Assembly (NCBI RefSeq): GCF_034424375.1
Contig: NZ_CP139965.1
Location: forward strand, 6,014,001 to 6,078,000
Direction of reading: 5' to 3'
DNA length: 64,000 nucleotides
Source: Paraburkholderia kururiensis
GTDB lineage: Bacteria; Pseudomonadota; Gammaproteobacteria; Burkholderiales; Burkholderiaceae
In this document: positions 37,396-45,681 of the stretch, in pieces
Layout: every line of letters starts with the position of its first letter
Numbering within the stretch: position 1 is the first letter of the stretch
Position numbers and translations under genes: made by a program
The notes under the pieces: model-generated
Seen by the model: only the letters and a program-made list of their open reading frames with translations
The model's database searches: none
Told to the model about the DNA's origin: nothing

Positions 37396-38337
37396 TCAAA
37401 GGTTCGCGTTACGGGTCATGATCCGGATCTGCAGCCATGCAATACCGCCCATCAGCGCAAATAGCACGACGGAGATTGCCGCCGCATACGATGGGCGATT
37501 CATCTTGCCCTGCTCAATCCAGATCAGGAATTCCGGCAAGGTCGTCGATGTGCCGGGCCCCCCATCGGTCAGCACGTAGATGAGTCCGAACATCGACGTC
37601 AGCACGCCGACCGTCGTGACGACGGCCACGAATTCGATGATCGGCCGCAGCGTCGGGATGATGATGTAGATCCACGTCTGCCAGAAATTGGCGCCGTCAA
37701 GCCGCGCGGCTTCGATCATCTCGTCGGGCACCGTCGACAGGCCCGCCATGAAGATCAGCACGCCCATGCCAAAGGTCGACCACATCTGCACGCCGATCAG
37801 GCTCATGAGTGCAGTCGAACCGTTGCCAAGCCAGTCGACCGCATCGATGCCAAACGTATCGAGCATGGCATTGAGGTTGCCGTCGTATCGCAGGACCACA
37901 TTGAAGATCGAGCCGATGATCACGCTCGACAACACGGCCGGGAAGAAATAGACCGCACGAAACACCTTGCCGCCCGGCACCCCCTGATGGATCAGGATCG
38001 CCAGCACCATCGGCAGCATGACCCAGATCGGCAGCGTGGCCAGCAGGATCAGTGTGTTGACCATCGAATCGCGAAACGACGGATCGTGCGCGAGCGCGAC
38101 GTAGTTCGACACACCGACAAAGCCGACTGCACCCGAGGGCGTCACGCCGAGGAACGACAGCACCGCGCCCCATCCGAGCGGAAAGATGCGGAAGACGATG
38201 ACGAGCAGCAAAGCAGGAAGCAACAGCACGAACGCCATGCGTTGCTCCGAACGGTCACCGCCCGGCCTCGCCACAGCAGGCGACGCCTTGGATGTGGGCG
38301 CCGCGCCGCTCGTCACAGATGCAGAAGATTTCGACAT
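37396..38337 (-). CDS. Carbohydrate ABC transporter permease (MalF/UgpA type)
   Basis: 313 aa from ATG 38337 (MSKSSASVTSGAAPTS); a GTG at 38373 would add 12 residues, and neither has a strong ribosome binding site. Low-complexity N-terminus, then six hydrophobic helices and the EAA loop EAARLDGANFWQTWIYIIIP. Family segments YFFPAVLSSVIIGSIFNVV and LTDGGPGTSTTLPEFLIW are typical of sugar permeases. It pairs with the downstream permease to form the membrane channel. Confidence 0.9.
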   Translation of the reverse strand: MSKSSASVTSGAAPTSKASPAVARPGGDRSEQRMAFVLLLPALLLVIVFRIFPLGWGAVLSFLGVTPSGAVGFVGVSNYVALAHDPSFRDSMVNTLILLATLPIWVMLPMVLAILIHQGVPGGKVFRAVYFFPAVLSSVIIGSIFNVVLRYDGNLNAMLDTFGIDAVDWLGNGSTALMSLIGVQMWSTFGMGVLIFMAGLSTVPDEMIEAARLDGANFWQTWIYIIIPTLRPIIEFVAVVTTVGVLTSMFGLIYVLTDGGPGTSTTLPEFLIWIEQGKMNRPSYAAAISVVLFALMGGIAWLQIRIMTRNANL

Positions 38338-38429
38338 GTCTGGGTCGTATTTCAACGTGCCTTCGAGTGCCACCCAATCGCCAGGGGCTTGATCTGATTC
38401 GCGTCACTATTGGGTGGCGTTGTCCCTGA

Positions 38430-38485
38430 GTCGCACAACGCGGAGCGCTGCGATGGCTTCACCTTGCAGTAGTTCGCGTTGTGCG
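38430..38485. repeat. 12-bp perfect inverted repeat inside the sugar ABC operon
   Basis: TCGCACAACGCG (38430-38441) and CGCGTTGTGCGA (38474-38485) form a stem with a 32-base loop in the 164-base gap between the binding-protein gene and the permeases. Such hairpins commonly keep binding-protein mRNA more abundant than permease mRNA; that role is inferred. Confidence 0.65.
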
Positions 38486-38501
38486 ACCAGCAATCTATAT
38501 G

Positions 38502-39761
38502 TCACCGCTTTGCCGACGCCTGGACTTCATCCATACGCGCAGCGGCTTTATCGACCGTCGTATCGCCATTGAGCAACAGCTGGCTCTGACGGTGCCACTC
38601 TTCCATCTCGGCCGCCGATGCGCTGAGCAGCGTCGTCGTCACCGCGGAGTCCTGGAGCCATCCGAGAATGATCCTGACGGTCGGGCCTTTGAACGAAGCA
38701 AGGTCGACACTGCTGTTCGCCGGCAGCGCGCCCGCATCGTTGGCGAAGACCTGGAGGGCCGCCGGGCTCGCCAGCTCCTGCACGAGTTGCCGGGCAAGCG
38801 CGACATTCTTCGACGCCTTGTTCACGCCGTAGCCGATACCGCCGGACACGGGCATACGGGGATTGTCGGGTGGATTGCCGGCCGCAACGGTCGGCGACGG
38901 CATCTTGTAGACACCGAGTTTTTCGGGCGTGAGGAAATTCTCGAACTGCTTCCAGTGCGCCACATCGGAAATCAGGCCGATCGTGTTGCCCGCATCGCCG
39001 CGCATGAACTGCTCGTATTCATCCATGAACTTCGTCGTCGAGTTCGCGCCCTTGGGATACCAGCCATCCTTTTGCGTATCGACCCACGCCTGGAGAATCC
39101 CCTTGATCTGCGGGCTCGACCACTTGAGCTTGCCCGCCGCGAATTGCGCCTGTTCGTCGGGTGTCATCGACGTCGCGGCCAGCGAGGAGAAGAAGAATTC
39201 GGCACCGTAGCCTTCCTTGTTGCCGAGCGCAAAGCACGGGATCTTGCCGCCCTTGGCCTTGAAGGCCGCGCAAACGCGCTTGAGATCGCCCCAGTTCTTC
39301 GGCGGCCTGTTCGGATCGAGTCCGACCTGCGTGTAGAGGGCCTTGTTGTAATACACGACAAACCCCTGGAGCGTCAGCGGCAATGCATAGGTCTTGCCGC
39401 TTGCGTCCTGAAACTCCTTCACCCCGAGCATGCCTTTGTCGAGCCCGCTGAGATCGACGAGGTCCGACATCCGTGCACGTGCCTGCGCGCCGCCGTTCAT
39501 CAGGAACACATCGGGCCCGGCGTTGGCCGCCAGCGAGGTACCCAGGATCGTGTAGTACTGCTCGATCGGCTGGCCGACGAACTTCACCGTGACGCCCGGA
39601 TGCGAGGCTTCAAAATCTTTCTTGACCTTCTGGAAATACGTCGATGTAACGGGATCGCTCGACTTCCAGTCCCAGACCGTCAGGGTCTGTGCCGCGGCGG
39701 CGGCGGATAAGGCGAGTCCGGCAAGACACGCCGCGACGCGTGAGATAAATGTGCTTCGCAC
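38502..39761 (-). CDS. Sugar ABC transporter substrate-binding protein
   Basis: 419-aa periplasmic solute-binding protein of the extracellular family 1 type. Signal peptide MRSTFISRVAACLAGLALS with an Ala-rich cleavage site before QTLTVWDW. Conserved segments GPDVFLMNGG, ALPLTLQGFVVYYNKALY and PVSGGIGYGVNKASKN form the sugar-binding cleft. GTG 39761 was chosen because GGAG lies six bases upstream; an in-frame TTG at 39773 overlaps that site. Ligand unknown, but the adjacent acid-sugar-dehydratase-like enzyme suggests a sugar acid or sugar oxidised to one. Confidence 0.9.
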   Translation of the reverse strand: MRSTFISRVAACLAGLALSAAAAAQTLTVWDWKSSDPVTSTYFQKVKKDFEASHPGVTVKFVGQPIEQYYTILGTSLAANAGPDVFLMNGGAQARARMSDLVDLSGLDKGMLGVKEFQDASGKTYALPLTLQGFVVYYNKALYTQVGLDPNRPPKNWGDLKRVCAAFKAKGGKIPCFALGNKEGYGAEFFFSSLAATSMTPDEQAQFAAGKLKWSSPQIKGILQAWVDTQKDGWYPKGANSTTKFMDEYEQFMRGDAGNTIGLISDVAHWKQFENFLTPEKLGVYKMPSPTVAAGNPPDNPRMPVSGGIGYGVNKASKNVALARQLVQELASPAALQVFANDAGALPANSSVDLASFKGPTVRIILGWLQDSAVTTTLLSASAAEMEEWHRQSQLLLNGDTTVDKAAARMDEVQASAKR

Positions 39762-39796
39762 AGCTGTCTCCAATGGTTTTTATATGAAATCCATGC

Positions 39797-40945
39797 CTAG
39801 CCGGCCGTCGATACGGCCGCCGGTTTCGAGAGCGGCGGCGCGACAAGTTCGCTCCGGTCAAGCACATCGGGCCGCCGTAGTTCGCGACGCGCATATTCGC
39901 TGAGTTCGAGCCCGTGTCCGGGGCGATCGGGTGCCATCGCAATGCCGTCGACAATTGCGATCGGCTCGTCGACCAGCGCGTCGAAATTCTGGAACGAGTA
40001 TTCAAGCCATTCGACGTCGGGCAGCGCGCATGCGCAGTGCACGCCTACTTCGAGGAAGGTATTGCCCATGCTGACCGGCACACCGAGGTCGGCCGCGAGC
40101 CAGCCCACGCGCATGACATCCGTCACCTGCCCGTGCACGTTGAGGATGTCGACAGCGTCGGCCTCCATCAATGCACGCTTGCCGCTCGCATCGAGATACT
40201 CACCCGTATTCAGCGCGGTCCACGTGGCGTTGTGCCGGATGTGCCGCAGGCCTTCGAAATCGTTGCGCAATGTCGGGTCCTCGACCCAGAGCAAGGCGTG
40301 CCCGGCGTCGCGGATGCGTTCGAGTTTCACGACGGCTTCTTTGGGTGACCACGCTTCGTTCGCATCGATCATGACTTGCGCGTCGGCCCGCACGACCTTC
40401 CTGAGCAAATCGAGGCGATGAAGGTCGCGCTCGAAGTCCCGGTGCCCGACCTTGATCTTGAACGCGGTATAGCCCAGTGCGTCGGCACGTCCAAAAAGTT
40501 CGACGAAGTCGGTGTCGCTCAGATGAAAGTCGAGCCCGCTTGCGTACGCCTTGATCCGGTCGCGCCGCGCACCGAGCATCTGCCAGAGCGGCATGCCCGC
40601 CTGCTTCGCGGCCAGGTCCCATAGCGCGACCTGGATTGCTTCATGGAAAGGCAACGTCCACGCGCGGTGGTTGCCGCCGCGCGGACGCGCTACACGATGC
40701 ACGAGTGCGAGCGGCCGCTCTCCTTCGAGCGTGGGCCAGACTTCAAAGCGGAAAATGCGCTCGATTTCCGCTTCGGGCGGCAACGGCACGAACAATGACT
40801 GCGCAAAGCCCAGGCCCGTAAGCCCCTTTTCACCGATCAGCTCGAGCGCCACGACGTGAGCATCGTCGGCCCGGACCTGGCTATCACCGATCACCCTATC
40901 TCGGGCAAACTGGAAACGCGTAATACGGAAGTCAACGATACGCAT
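39797..40945 (-). CDS. Enolase-superfamily (mandelate racemase/muconate lactonising type) sugar-acid dehydratase candidate
   Basis: 382 aa. N-terminal capping domain, then barrel motifs: KIK (AFKIKVGHRDFE), metal ligands Asp in MIDANEAW and Glu in LLWVEDPTL, and a third acidic ligand in the NTGEYLDASGK segment. A catalytic His is possible in NVHGQVTD. The fold abstracts a proton alpha to a carboxylate, so likely reactions are dehydration or epimerisation of an aldonate. ATG 40945 starts at MRIVDFRITRF; a GTG four codons upstream is also in frame. First gene of the operon, divergent from the GntR regulator. Confidence 0.85.
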   Translation of the reverse strand: MRIVDFRITRFQFARDRVIGDSQVRADDAHVVALELIGEKGLTGLGFAQSLFVPLPPEAEIERIFRFEVWPTLEGERPLALVHRVARPRGGNHRAWTLPFHEAIQVALWDLAAKQAGMPLWQMLGARRDRIKAYASGLDFHLSDTDFVELFGRADALGYTAFKIKVGHRDFERDLHRLDLLRKVVRADAQVMIDANEAWSPKEAVVKLERIRDAGHALLWVEDPTLRNDFEGLRHIRHNATWTALNTGEYLDASGKRALMEADAVDILNVHGQVTDVMRVGWLAADLGVPVSMGNTFLEVGVHCACALPDVEWLEYSFQNFDALVDEPIAIVDGIAMAPDRPGHGLELSEYARRELRRPDVLDRSELVAPPLSKPAAVSTAG

Positions 40946-40957
40946 GATGGAGTGCAC

Positions 40958-40988
40958 TGATAGATCAGATTGCTTAAGTGATATATCA
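40958..40988. promoter_or_regulatory. Twin palindromic operator boxes for the GntR regulator
   Basis: TGATAGATCA (40958-40967) and the perfect palindrome TGATATATCA (40979-40988) are 21 bases apart centre to centre, two helical turns, in the 71-base gap between the divergent enolase-superfamily and GntR genes. The arrangement suits two dimers repressing both promoters. Confidence 0.65.
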
Positions 40989-41016
40989 TGCTAGTCGTTA
41001 AGATGGGAGATCACAA

Positions 41017-41751
41017 GTGGGTAGAACGAGAAAAGATGCCCTCGCCGAGACGGCATCCGCTGAAACGGCCGTGGAAAGTTCGCCGGCCACCGAGACCGCA
41101 AGCGGCGGTGCGCGGCTCAGCGACATTGCGTACGAGCGGATTCTCGAGGGGTTGTTCGAGCGCAAGCTGCCTGCCGGTGCATTCGTTTCGCAAAACGAAC
41201 TCGTCCAGCTTCTGGGTATACCCGTAGCTCCGCTGCGTGACGCGTTGCGCGTGCTCGAAGCGGAAGGAGTACTGACAATTCACCCGCGCTCGGGCATTCA
41301 GTTCATCAAGCCGGGGCTCGAACTCACTCGGGCGACGTATCAGTTCCGCAGCATCATCGAGCGCGCGGCGATCCGCGTGTTTGCCGAGACCGCGGATGAA
41401 GAGTCGATTCGTTCACTCGAAAAGCGACATCTCGCGCTGGTGACCGCGATCGCGAAGCAAGGTCTCAAGGCGCAGCACCTCACCGAAGTCGAAGCGCTCG
41501 AAACCTCGCTGCATCATGCGGTCATCACGTCACTCGGCAATCCGCTCGTCGAGAACAGTTACCGGCGCATGCACAATTACCTGAAGCTGTTGCGCCTCGA
41601 ACGCAAGCTCACTGCGCCGCTCGTGCTGCGCACGCTCAAGGAGCATCTCACGATTCTCGAGGCTTGCAGGGTGCGTGATCCGGATGCCGCCGAAGCCGCC
41701 GTCACCGCGCACTTCGCGGCGGCGTTGCAGCGCAATCTCGGGATGTATTGA
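41017..41751 (+). CDS. GntR-family (FCD subfamily) transcriptional regulator
   Basis: 244 aa. Winged helix near residues 35-95: ILEGLFERKLPAGAFVSQNE, LGIPVAPLRDALRVLEAEG and IHPRSGIQFI. The C-terminal all-helical FCD effector domain contains RSIIERAAIRVFAE and an HHAVIT segment supplying His ligands for a metal or carboxylate effector. The first 33 residues are a low-complexity Ala/Thr/Ser tail. GTG 41017 has GGGAG about seven bases upstream. It probably represses the divergent sugar-acid operon and responds to a sugar acid. Confidence 0.9.
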   Translation: MGRTRKDALAETASAETAVESSPATETASGGARLSDIAYERILEGLFERKLPAGAFVSQNELVQLLGIPVAPLRDALRVLEAEGVLTIHPRSGIQFIKPGLELTRATYQFRSIIERAAIRVFAETADEESIRSLEKRHLALVTAIAKQGLKAQHLTEVEALETSLHHAVITSLGNPLVENSYRRMHNYLKLLRLERKLTAPLVLRTLKEHLTILEACRVRDPDAAEAAVTAHFAAALQRNLGMY

Positions 41752-42000
41752 ACGAGAACGGCCCGTCTTGGGAGGCAGATGCGATGTGCTTCGCCGGAAC
41801 TCGCCGACGGAAGCCGCGTAGTCACGATCCTCCAACCAGCGAATACGGCAGCGGCCTAAACATGCGCGCCGGACAATCGGCATGCTGCATCGTCACGAAC
41901 GGGATGCCTGCTGGCTCGGCATGGTTACCCCTTGAGCGTACCAGGTAGTACTTGCCCCGGCGACATTCATGAGGCTGGCCCAATTTCCGTCCCGGTCTTA

Positions 42001-42864
42001 GAGTCGCTAACACAACCTGGACATGCAGCCATGAAAGCCATATCCTGGCGTGATGTCCAGACGAAAAATCAGTAATGAACTATGGGCGGCGTTGGAGCCG
42101 CTGATTCCGTTGTTCGAGCCGTCGCCCAAAGGTGGCCGACGCCGCACGGTTGATGACCGTGCAGCATTGAACGGCATCCTGTATGTCCTGCAAACAGGCA
42201 TCCCGTGGGAAGACCTGCCGCAGCAACTGGGTTTCGGCAGCGGGATGACATGCTGGCGACGACTGCGGGACTGGCAGGCCGAAGGCGTATGGGAGCAACT
42301 GCATCTGGCGATGCTTCGCCGGTTGCGTGAGCATGACCAGATTGATTGGGAGCGGGCGAGCCTTGATGCCGCTAGCGTTTCCAGCCCCCGGGGGGGCAGG
42401 AAACCGGCCCGAACCCGACAGACCGGGGCAAGCTCGGGTCGAAACGGCACATCGTCGTAGATGCACGCGGTATTCCTCTGGCCATCACGGTCACGGGTGC
42501 CAACCGCCACGACTCGATGGCGTTCGAGCCCACGCTCGATGCCATTCCGGCAGTCTCGGGCCTCAATGGCGCGCCCCGTAAGCGCCCAGACAAGCTGCAT
42601 GCGGACAAGGGATATGACTTTGCACGTTGTCGGCATTATCTGAAGCAGCGCGGCATCACGGCACGTATCGCCCGACGCGGGGTGGAAAGCCGCGAGCGGC
42701 TCGGACGGCATCGCTGGGTGGTCGAGCGCACGCATGCCTGGTTTGCCGGTTTCGGCAAATTGCGCATTCGTTTCGAACGGCGTCTCGACATTCATATGGC
42801 GTTGCTTTCCCTGGCGGCTGCCGTTATCTGTTCACGCTTCGTTGACGACTTGTGTTAGCGACTC
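42001..42864 (+). mobile_element. Complete IS5-family (IS427-like) insertion sequence
   Basis: 864 bp bounded by perfect 15-bp inverted repeats: GAGTCGCTAACACAA at 42001-42015 and its complement at 42850-42864. TTA flanks both sides, fitting the 3-bp target duplications of the IS427 subgroup. The transposase stop codon lies inside the right inverted repeat. It is inserted into the first copy of the duplicated IS3 end. Confidence 0.9.
42053..42858 (+). CDS. IS5-family DDE transposase read through a -1 frameshift
   Basis: The first frame (ATG 42053, MSRRKISNELWAALEPLIPL) ends at 42460 in out-of-frame sequence (RKPARTRQTGA). Shifting back one base at the run of seven G (42390-42396, within CCCCCGGGGGGGC) joins it to QETGPNPTDRGKLGSKRHIV and the rest, ending at TAG 42856-42858, about 268 aa in total. 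DDE residues are visible: SLDAAS, HADKGYD and VVERTHAW. Two overlapping frames joined by slippage are usual in this subgroup, so I treat it as programmed rather than broken. Confidence 0.85.
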
Positions 42865-42914
42865 TTAGTTGGAAAATTCCGGCTCTTGAGGCTGGCCCAA
42901 TTTCCGTCCCGGTC

Positions 42915-43745
42915 TTAGTTGGAAAATTCCGGCTCTTCAGAACGGGCCGAACCGGCCCGATCGGTACACTGGCGGGCGAATTCCGCCGGTGTCATCCACT
43001 GCAGCGCAGAGTGAGGGCGCGCCTCGTTATAGTACTCGCGCCAGACCTCGATTTTGCGTCTGGCGTCCTCCAGCGACAAGAACCAATGCGCGTTGAGGCA
43101 TTCCTCCCGAAAGCGTCCGTTGAAGGATTCATTCTTTGCGTTGTCGGTCGGCTTGCCAGGACGCGAGAAGTCAATCTCCACGCCATTCTCGTACGCCCAT
43201 TTGTCGAGCGCCTTCGAAATGAACTCGCTGCCATTATCTGCCTTGATATAGCGGGGAAGCGGACGATGATGCGCAAGCCGAGCCAGCGCGGCGACAACGT
43301 GTTCGCCACGCAATGAACCATCGACTTCGATCGCCAGGCATTCCCGCGTGTAGTTGTCCACGATCGTGAGCGTGCGCAAGCGTCGACCATCAAAAAGTGC
43401 ATCGGCGACGAAGTCCATGCTCCAGATCTCGTTGATTGCGCTCACTGACTGCTTTGGCTGGCGGCGCCGGGCCGATTTGTTTCGCCGGGGTCGCTTGTGG
43501 CGCAACGAAAGGCCCAGTTCGCGATACACGCGTTCTACTCTCTTATGGTTGTCTCTCCAGCCTTCCCGGCGAAGCATCACGTACACGCGCGGCGCACCGT
43601 AATGCACCCGCACTTCCGTGATCTCCTTGATGCGCATTTCCAGTGCGCTTTGATCCCGCGCGACTGACTCGTATCGGTAGACCGTGCGGGATAGCTGCAA
43701 CAACGCGCAGGTCTGCCGCTGACTTGCGCCGAAACGTTGCATCAA
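42915..43745 (-). CDS. IS3-family transposase OrfB (integrase core)
   Basis: 276 aa from ATG 43745 as read alone. HTH-like start (FGASQRQTCALLQLSRTVYR), then the rve integrase core with DDE residues: Asp in IWSMDFVADALF, Asp in YIKADNGSEF and Glu in KNESFNGRFREE. It ends PEFSN at the inverted repeat. It is expressed as an OrfAB fusion through a -1 slip at A AAA AAG (minus strand, 43784-43790), after which the frame reads ALKPSRRRELVTDLMQRFG into OrfB. Confidence 0.92.
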   Translation of the reverse strand: MMQRFGASQRQTCALLQLSRTVYRYESVARDQSALEMRIKEITEVRVHYGAPRVYVMLRREGWRDNHKRVERVYRELGLSLRHKRPRRNKSARRRQPKQSVSAINEIWSMDFVADALFDGRRLRTLTIVDNYTRECLAIEVDGSLRGEHVVAALARLAHHRPLPRYIKADNGSEFISKALDKWAYENGVEIDFSRPGKPTDNAKNESFNGRFREECLNAHWFLSLEDARRKIEVWREYYNEARPHSALQWMTPAEFARQCTDRAGSARSEEPEFSN

Positions 43746-43777
43746 GTCCGTGACAAGCTCACGGCGCCGGGAAGGCT

Positions 43778-44044
43778 TCAGAGCTTTTTTGACAGCACGT
43801 CCTGCAGCATGGCCTTGTCCAGCGACAGATCGGCCACGAGCCGCTTGAGCTTCGCGTTCTCTTCCTCAAGTTGCTTCAGCCGGCGCAGCTCCGACGGCGA
43901 CAGCCCACCGTACTTCGTCCGCCAGTTGTAAAACGTCGCGTCGCTGATTCCCATCTTGCGGCAGACCTCCGCGACCGGCGTGCCCAGCTCGGCCTGCTTC
44001 AACGCATAGGCGATCTGTTCTTCGGTGAACTTGCTCTTCTTCAC
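43778..44044 (-). CDS. IS3-family transposase OrfA (helix-turn-helix)
   Basis: 88 aa, starting GTG 44044 with GGAGG upstream: MKKSKFTEEQIAYALKQAEL, HTH EVCRKMGISDATFYNWRTKY, then a leucine-zipper-like helix (LRRLKQLEEENAKLKRLVAD). It ends DVLSKKL at the A6G slippery heptamer that allows -1 frameshifting into OrfB. Length and sequence style match the IS407 subgroup. Confidence 0.92.
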   Translation of the reverse strand: MKKSKFTEEQIAYALKQAELGTPVAEVCRKMGISDATFYNWRTKYGGLSPSELRRLKQLEEENAKLKRLVADLSLDKAMLQDVLSKKL

Positions 44045-44119
44045 GGCATGACCTCCTGGTCTCGATGACAGCGTCATGCCGGAATTTTCCACTTCCAACT
44101 GGGACAGTTTTGTGGGCTA

Positions 44120-44203
44120 GGGTCAAGCACTGCGCACGGTGATCACGCAATGCACATGCCGATGCAGCACTCGGATCAGATGTCACCCACCAAGGAAAAC
44201 TGA
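44120..44203 (+). pseudogene. His/Met-rich C-terminal tail of a gene truncated by the IS3 element
   Basis: Directly after the IS end an open frame reads GSSTAHGDHAMHMPMQHSDQ, then MSPTKEN and a TGA at 44201-44203. That TGA overlaps the ATG of the next gene (TGATG). The AAGGAAAACTG ribosome binding site lies within its last codons. Overlap plus the metal-ligand-rich composition (His, Met) indicates the end of a real, translationally coupled gene, possibly a copper-binding protein; the upstream part is not present on the other side of the insertion. Confidence 0.6.
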
Positions 44204-45681
44204 TGAAACCTCGTATTTTCCGGCTCGATACGCTCGCCGGCGTGCTCGCTCTTGCGCTGTCCACTGTTGCATTCGCCGGCCAGGCGCCGGGCGCAGACTC
44301 CGCTCCGGACGTGCCGGTGAGCCACCACGATCGTGTGTATGCGGCAGAGCAGTTTTCAAACACCGTCTCCGTAACCGATCCAGCCGATAACCGGCTGCTC
44401 GGCGTGATCCGCCTGGGCGATCCTTCACCAGGCAATTTCAGTCCGCTCTATCGCGGCCAGGTGCTGGTGCACGGCATGGGCTTTTCGCCTGATCACAAAA
44501 CGATTGCTGTCGTGTCGATCGGATCCAACTCCGTATCGTTCATCGATACCGCAACGAACGTGGTCAAACACGTGACGTACGTCGGACGTTCGCCCCACGA
44601 AGCGTTCTTTACGCCGGATGGCAAGGAGGTGTGGGTCACGGTCCGCGGCGAGAACTACGTCGCGGTGCTCGACGGAACCACGTTCGAGGAAGAAACGAGA
44701 ATCACGACTCCGGCCGGACCCGGCATGCAGATCTTCTCGCCCGACGGGAAGTACGGCTATGTCTGCTCGTCGTTCAATCCGGAGACAGACATCGTGTCGG
44801 TGGCGGACCATCAGATCATCGCGAAGGTGAAGCAGGACAGCCCGTTTTGCCCGAACATCGCAGCGACGCCGGATGGCAAGCAGGTCTGGTTCACCCTCAA
44901 GGACGTGGGCCGCACCCAGGTATTCGACGCGAAACCGCCGTTCAGGCTGCTCAAGACGCTCGACACGGGTCCCATTACGAACCACGTGAATATCGTCAGG
45001 AATGCAAACGGTATGTTCGCGTACGTGACGGTGGGTGGACTCAATGAGGTGAAGGTCTTCCGGACCGACAACTATGCCCAGGTCGCGACGATTCCCGTCG
45101 GCAACCTGCCGCACGGGCTCTGGCCATCAGGCGATGGTTCGCGTATCTACGTGGGGCTGGAAAACGGCGACGCCCTCACGGCTATCGATACCATGACAAA
45201 CAAGGTGATCGCCCAGGTGCCGATCGGTCAGGCGCCGCAAGCCATAACGTATGTGCCGGACGCAGTGCCGGACGGCGACGGCATGCAGAATCTGCAGCCC
45301 CTGGGCCTCGCGGGCAACACGGCGCATATCCGGCTGGTGTCGGCAAATGCCAAGGCACAGCCGTCCGGTAACTCGCCGACCAGCGTGGCCCTGTTCGATC
45401 AGGGGCTGCTCCAGGTTCTGCAGGCGTCCGTGACCGGACTCGACCCGAAGCAGCCTTACGTTCTGGGACTGTCCGACCATCCTGACGGGAGTGGTGCGAT
45501 CGAAGGCCTCGCAAACTTCATGACCAATCCGGCCGGCTCCGCCATCGTGAATGCGATCGGGCAGATTCGCCAGGTGGTCTCGGTCAACGATCCTCATTCG
45601 GACGGCGCGCGACGCTACCTCGTGATCGCGCCTCAGATGGCCGGCAAGCCGGGGCCGGTGGTTCAGGTGCAGGCGCTTTGA
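44203..45681 (+). CDS. Periplasmic YVTN/YncE-type beta-propeller protein
   Basis: 492 aa with signal peptide MKPRIFRLDTLAGVLALALS, cleavage near AFA-GQ. Repeated blade motifs of the form DGKxVWVT and VIDTATNxV: VVSIGSNSVSFIDTATNVV, TPDGKEVWVTVRGENYVAVL, TPDGKQVWFTLKD and PSGDGSRIYVGLENGDALTA. The C-terminal 130 residues form a separate domain (SVALFDQGLLQVLQASVTGL) likely of beta-sandwich type. Such proteins accompany periplasmic redox or metal proteins. The ribosome binding site lies in the truncated upstream frame, so its coupled partner and perhaps its promoter were lost to the IS. Confidence 0.82.
   Translation: MKPRIFRLDTLAGVLALALSTVAFAGQAPGADSAPDVPVSHHDRVYAAEQFSNTVSVTDPADNRLLGVIRLGDPSPGNFSPLYRGQVLVHGMGFSPDHKTIAVVSIGSNSVSFIDTATNVVKHVTYVGRSPHEAFFTPDGKEVWVTVRGENYVAVLDGTTFEEETRITTPAGPGMQIFSPDGKYGYVCSSFNPETDIVSVADHQIIAKVKQDSPFCPNIAATPDGKQVWFTLKDVGRTQVFDAKPPFRLLKTLDTGPITNHVNIVRNANGMFAYVTVGGLNEVKVFRTDNYAQVATIPVGNLPHGLWPSGDGSRIYVGLENGDALTAIDTMTNKVIAQVPIGQAPQAITYVPDAVPDGDGMQNLQPLGLAGNTAHIRLVSANAKAQPSGNSPTSVALFDQGLLQVLQASVTGLDPKQPYVLGLSDHPDGSGAIEGLANFMTNPAGSAIVNAIGQIRQVVSVNDPHSDGARRYLVIAPQMAGKPGPVVQVQAL

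Larger units (their letters stand above)
41971..42937. repeat. 50-bp tandem duplication of an IS3 terminus, first copy split by an IS5 element
   Basis: A 50-bp unit begins GAGGCTGGCCCAATTTCCGT and ends GGAAAATTCCGGCTCTT. Copy 2 is intact at 42888-42937. Copy 1 is 41971-42000 plus 42868-42887, separated by the 864-bp IS5 element and its TTA target duplication (41998-42000 and 42865-42867). The unit contains the last codons of the IS3 transposase (PEFSN, stop) and the element's terminal inverted repeat. Confidence 0.85.
42893..44119 (-). mobile_element. IS3-family (IS407-like) insertion sequence
   Basis: About 1.23 kb. Left end TGGCCCAATTTCCGTCCCGGT at 42893 matches imperfectly the complement of the right end (TAGCCCACAAAACTGTCCCA... 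read inward from 44119). It contains the orfA and orfB transposase frames on the minus strand. No matching target duplication is seen: left neighbour is GAGGC and right neighbour GGGTC, consistent with later rearrangement at the duplicated left end. Confidence 0.8.

Noticed and set aside
42888..44124. Target-site duplication for the IS3 element
   Set aside because: GAGGC on the left and GGGTC on the right do not match, probably because of the terminus duplication.
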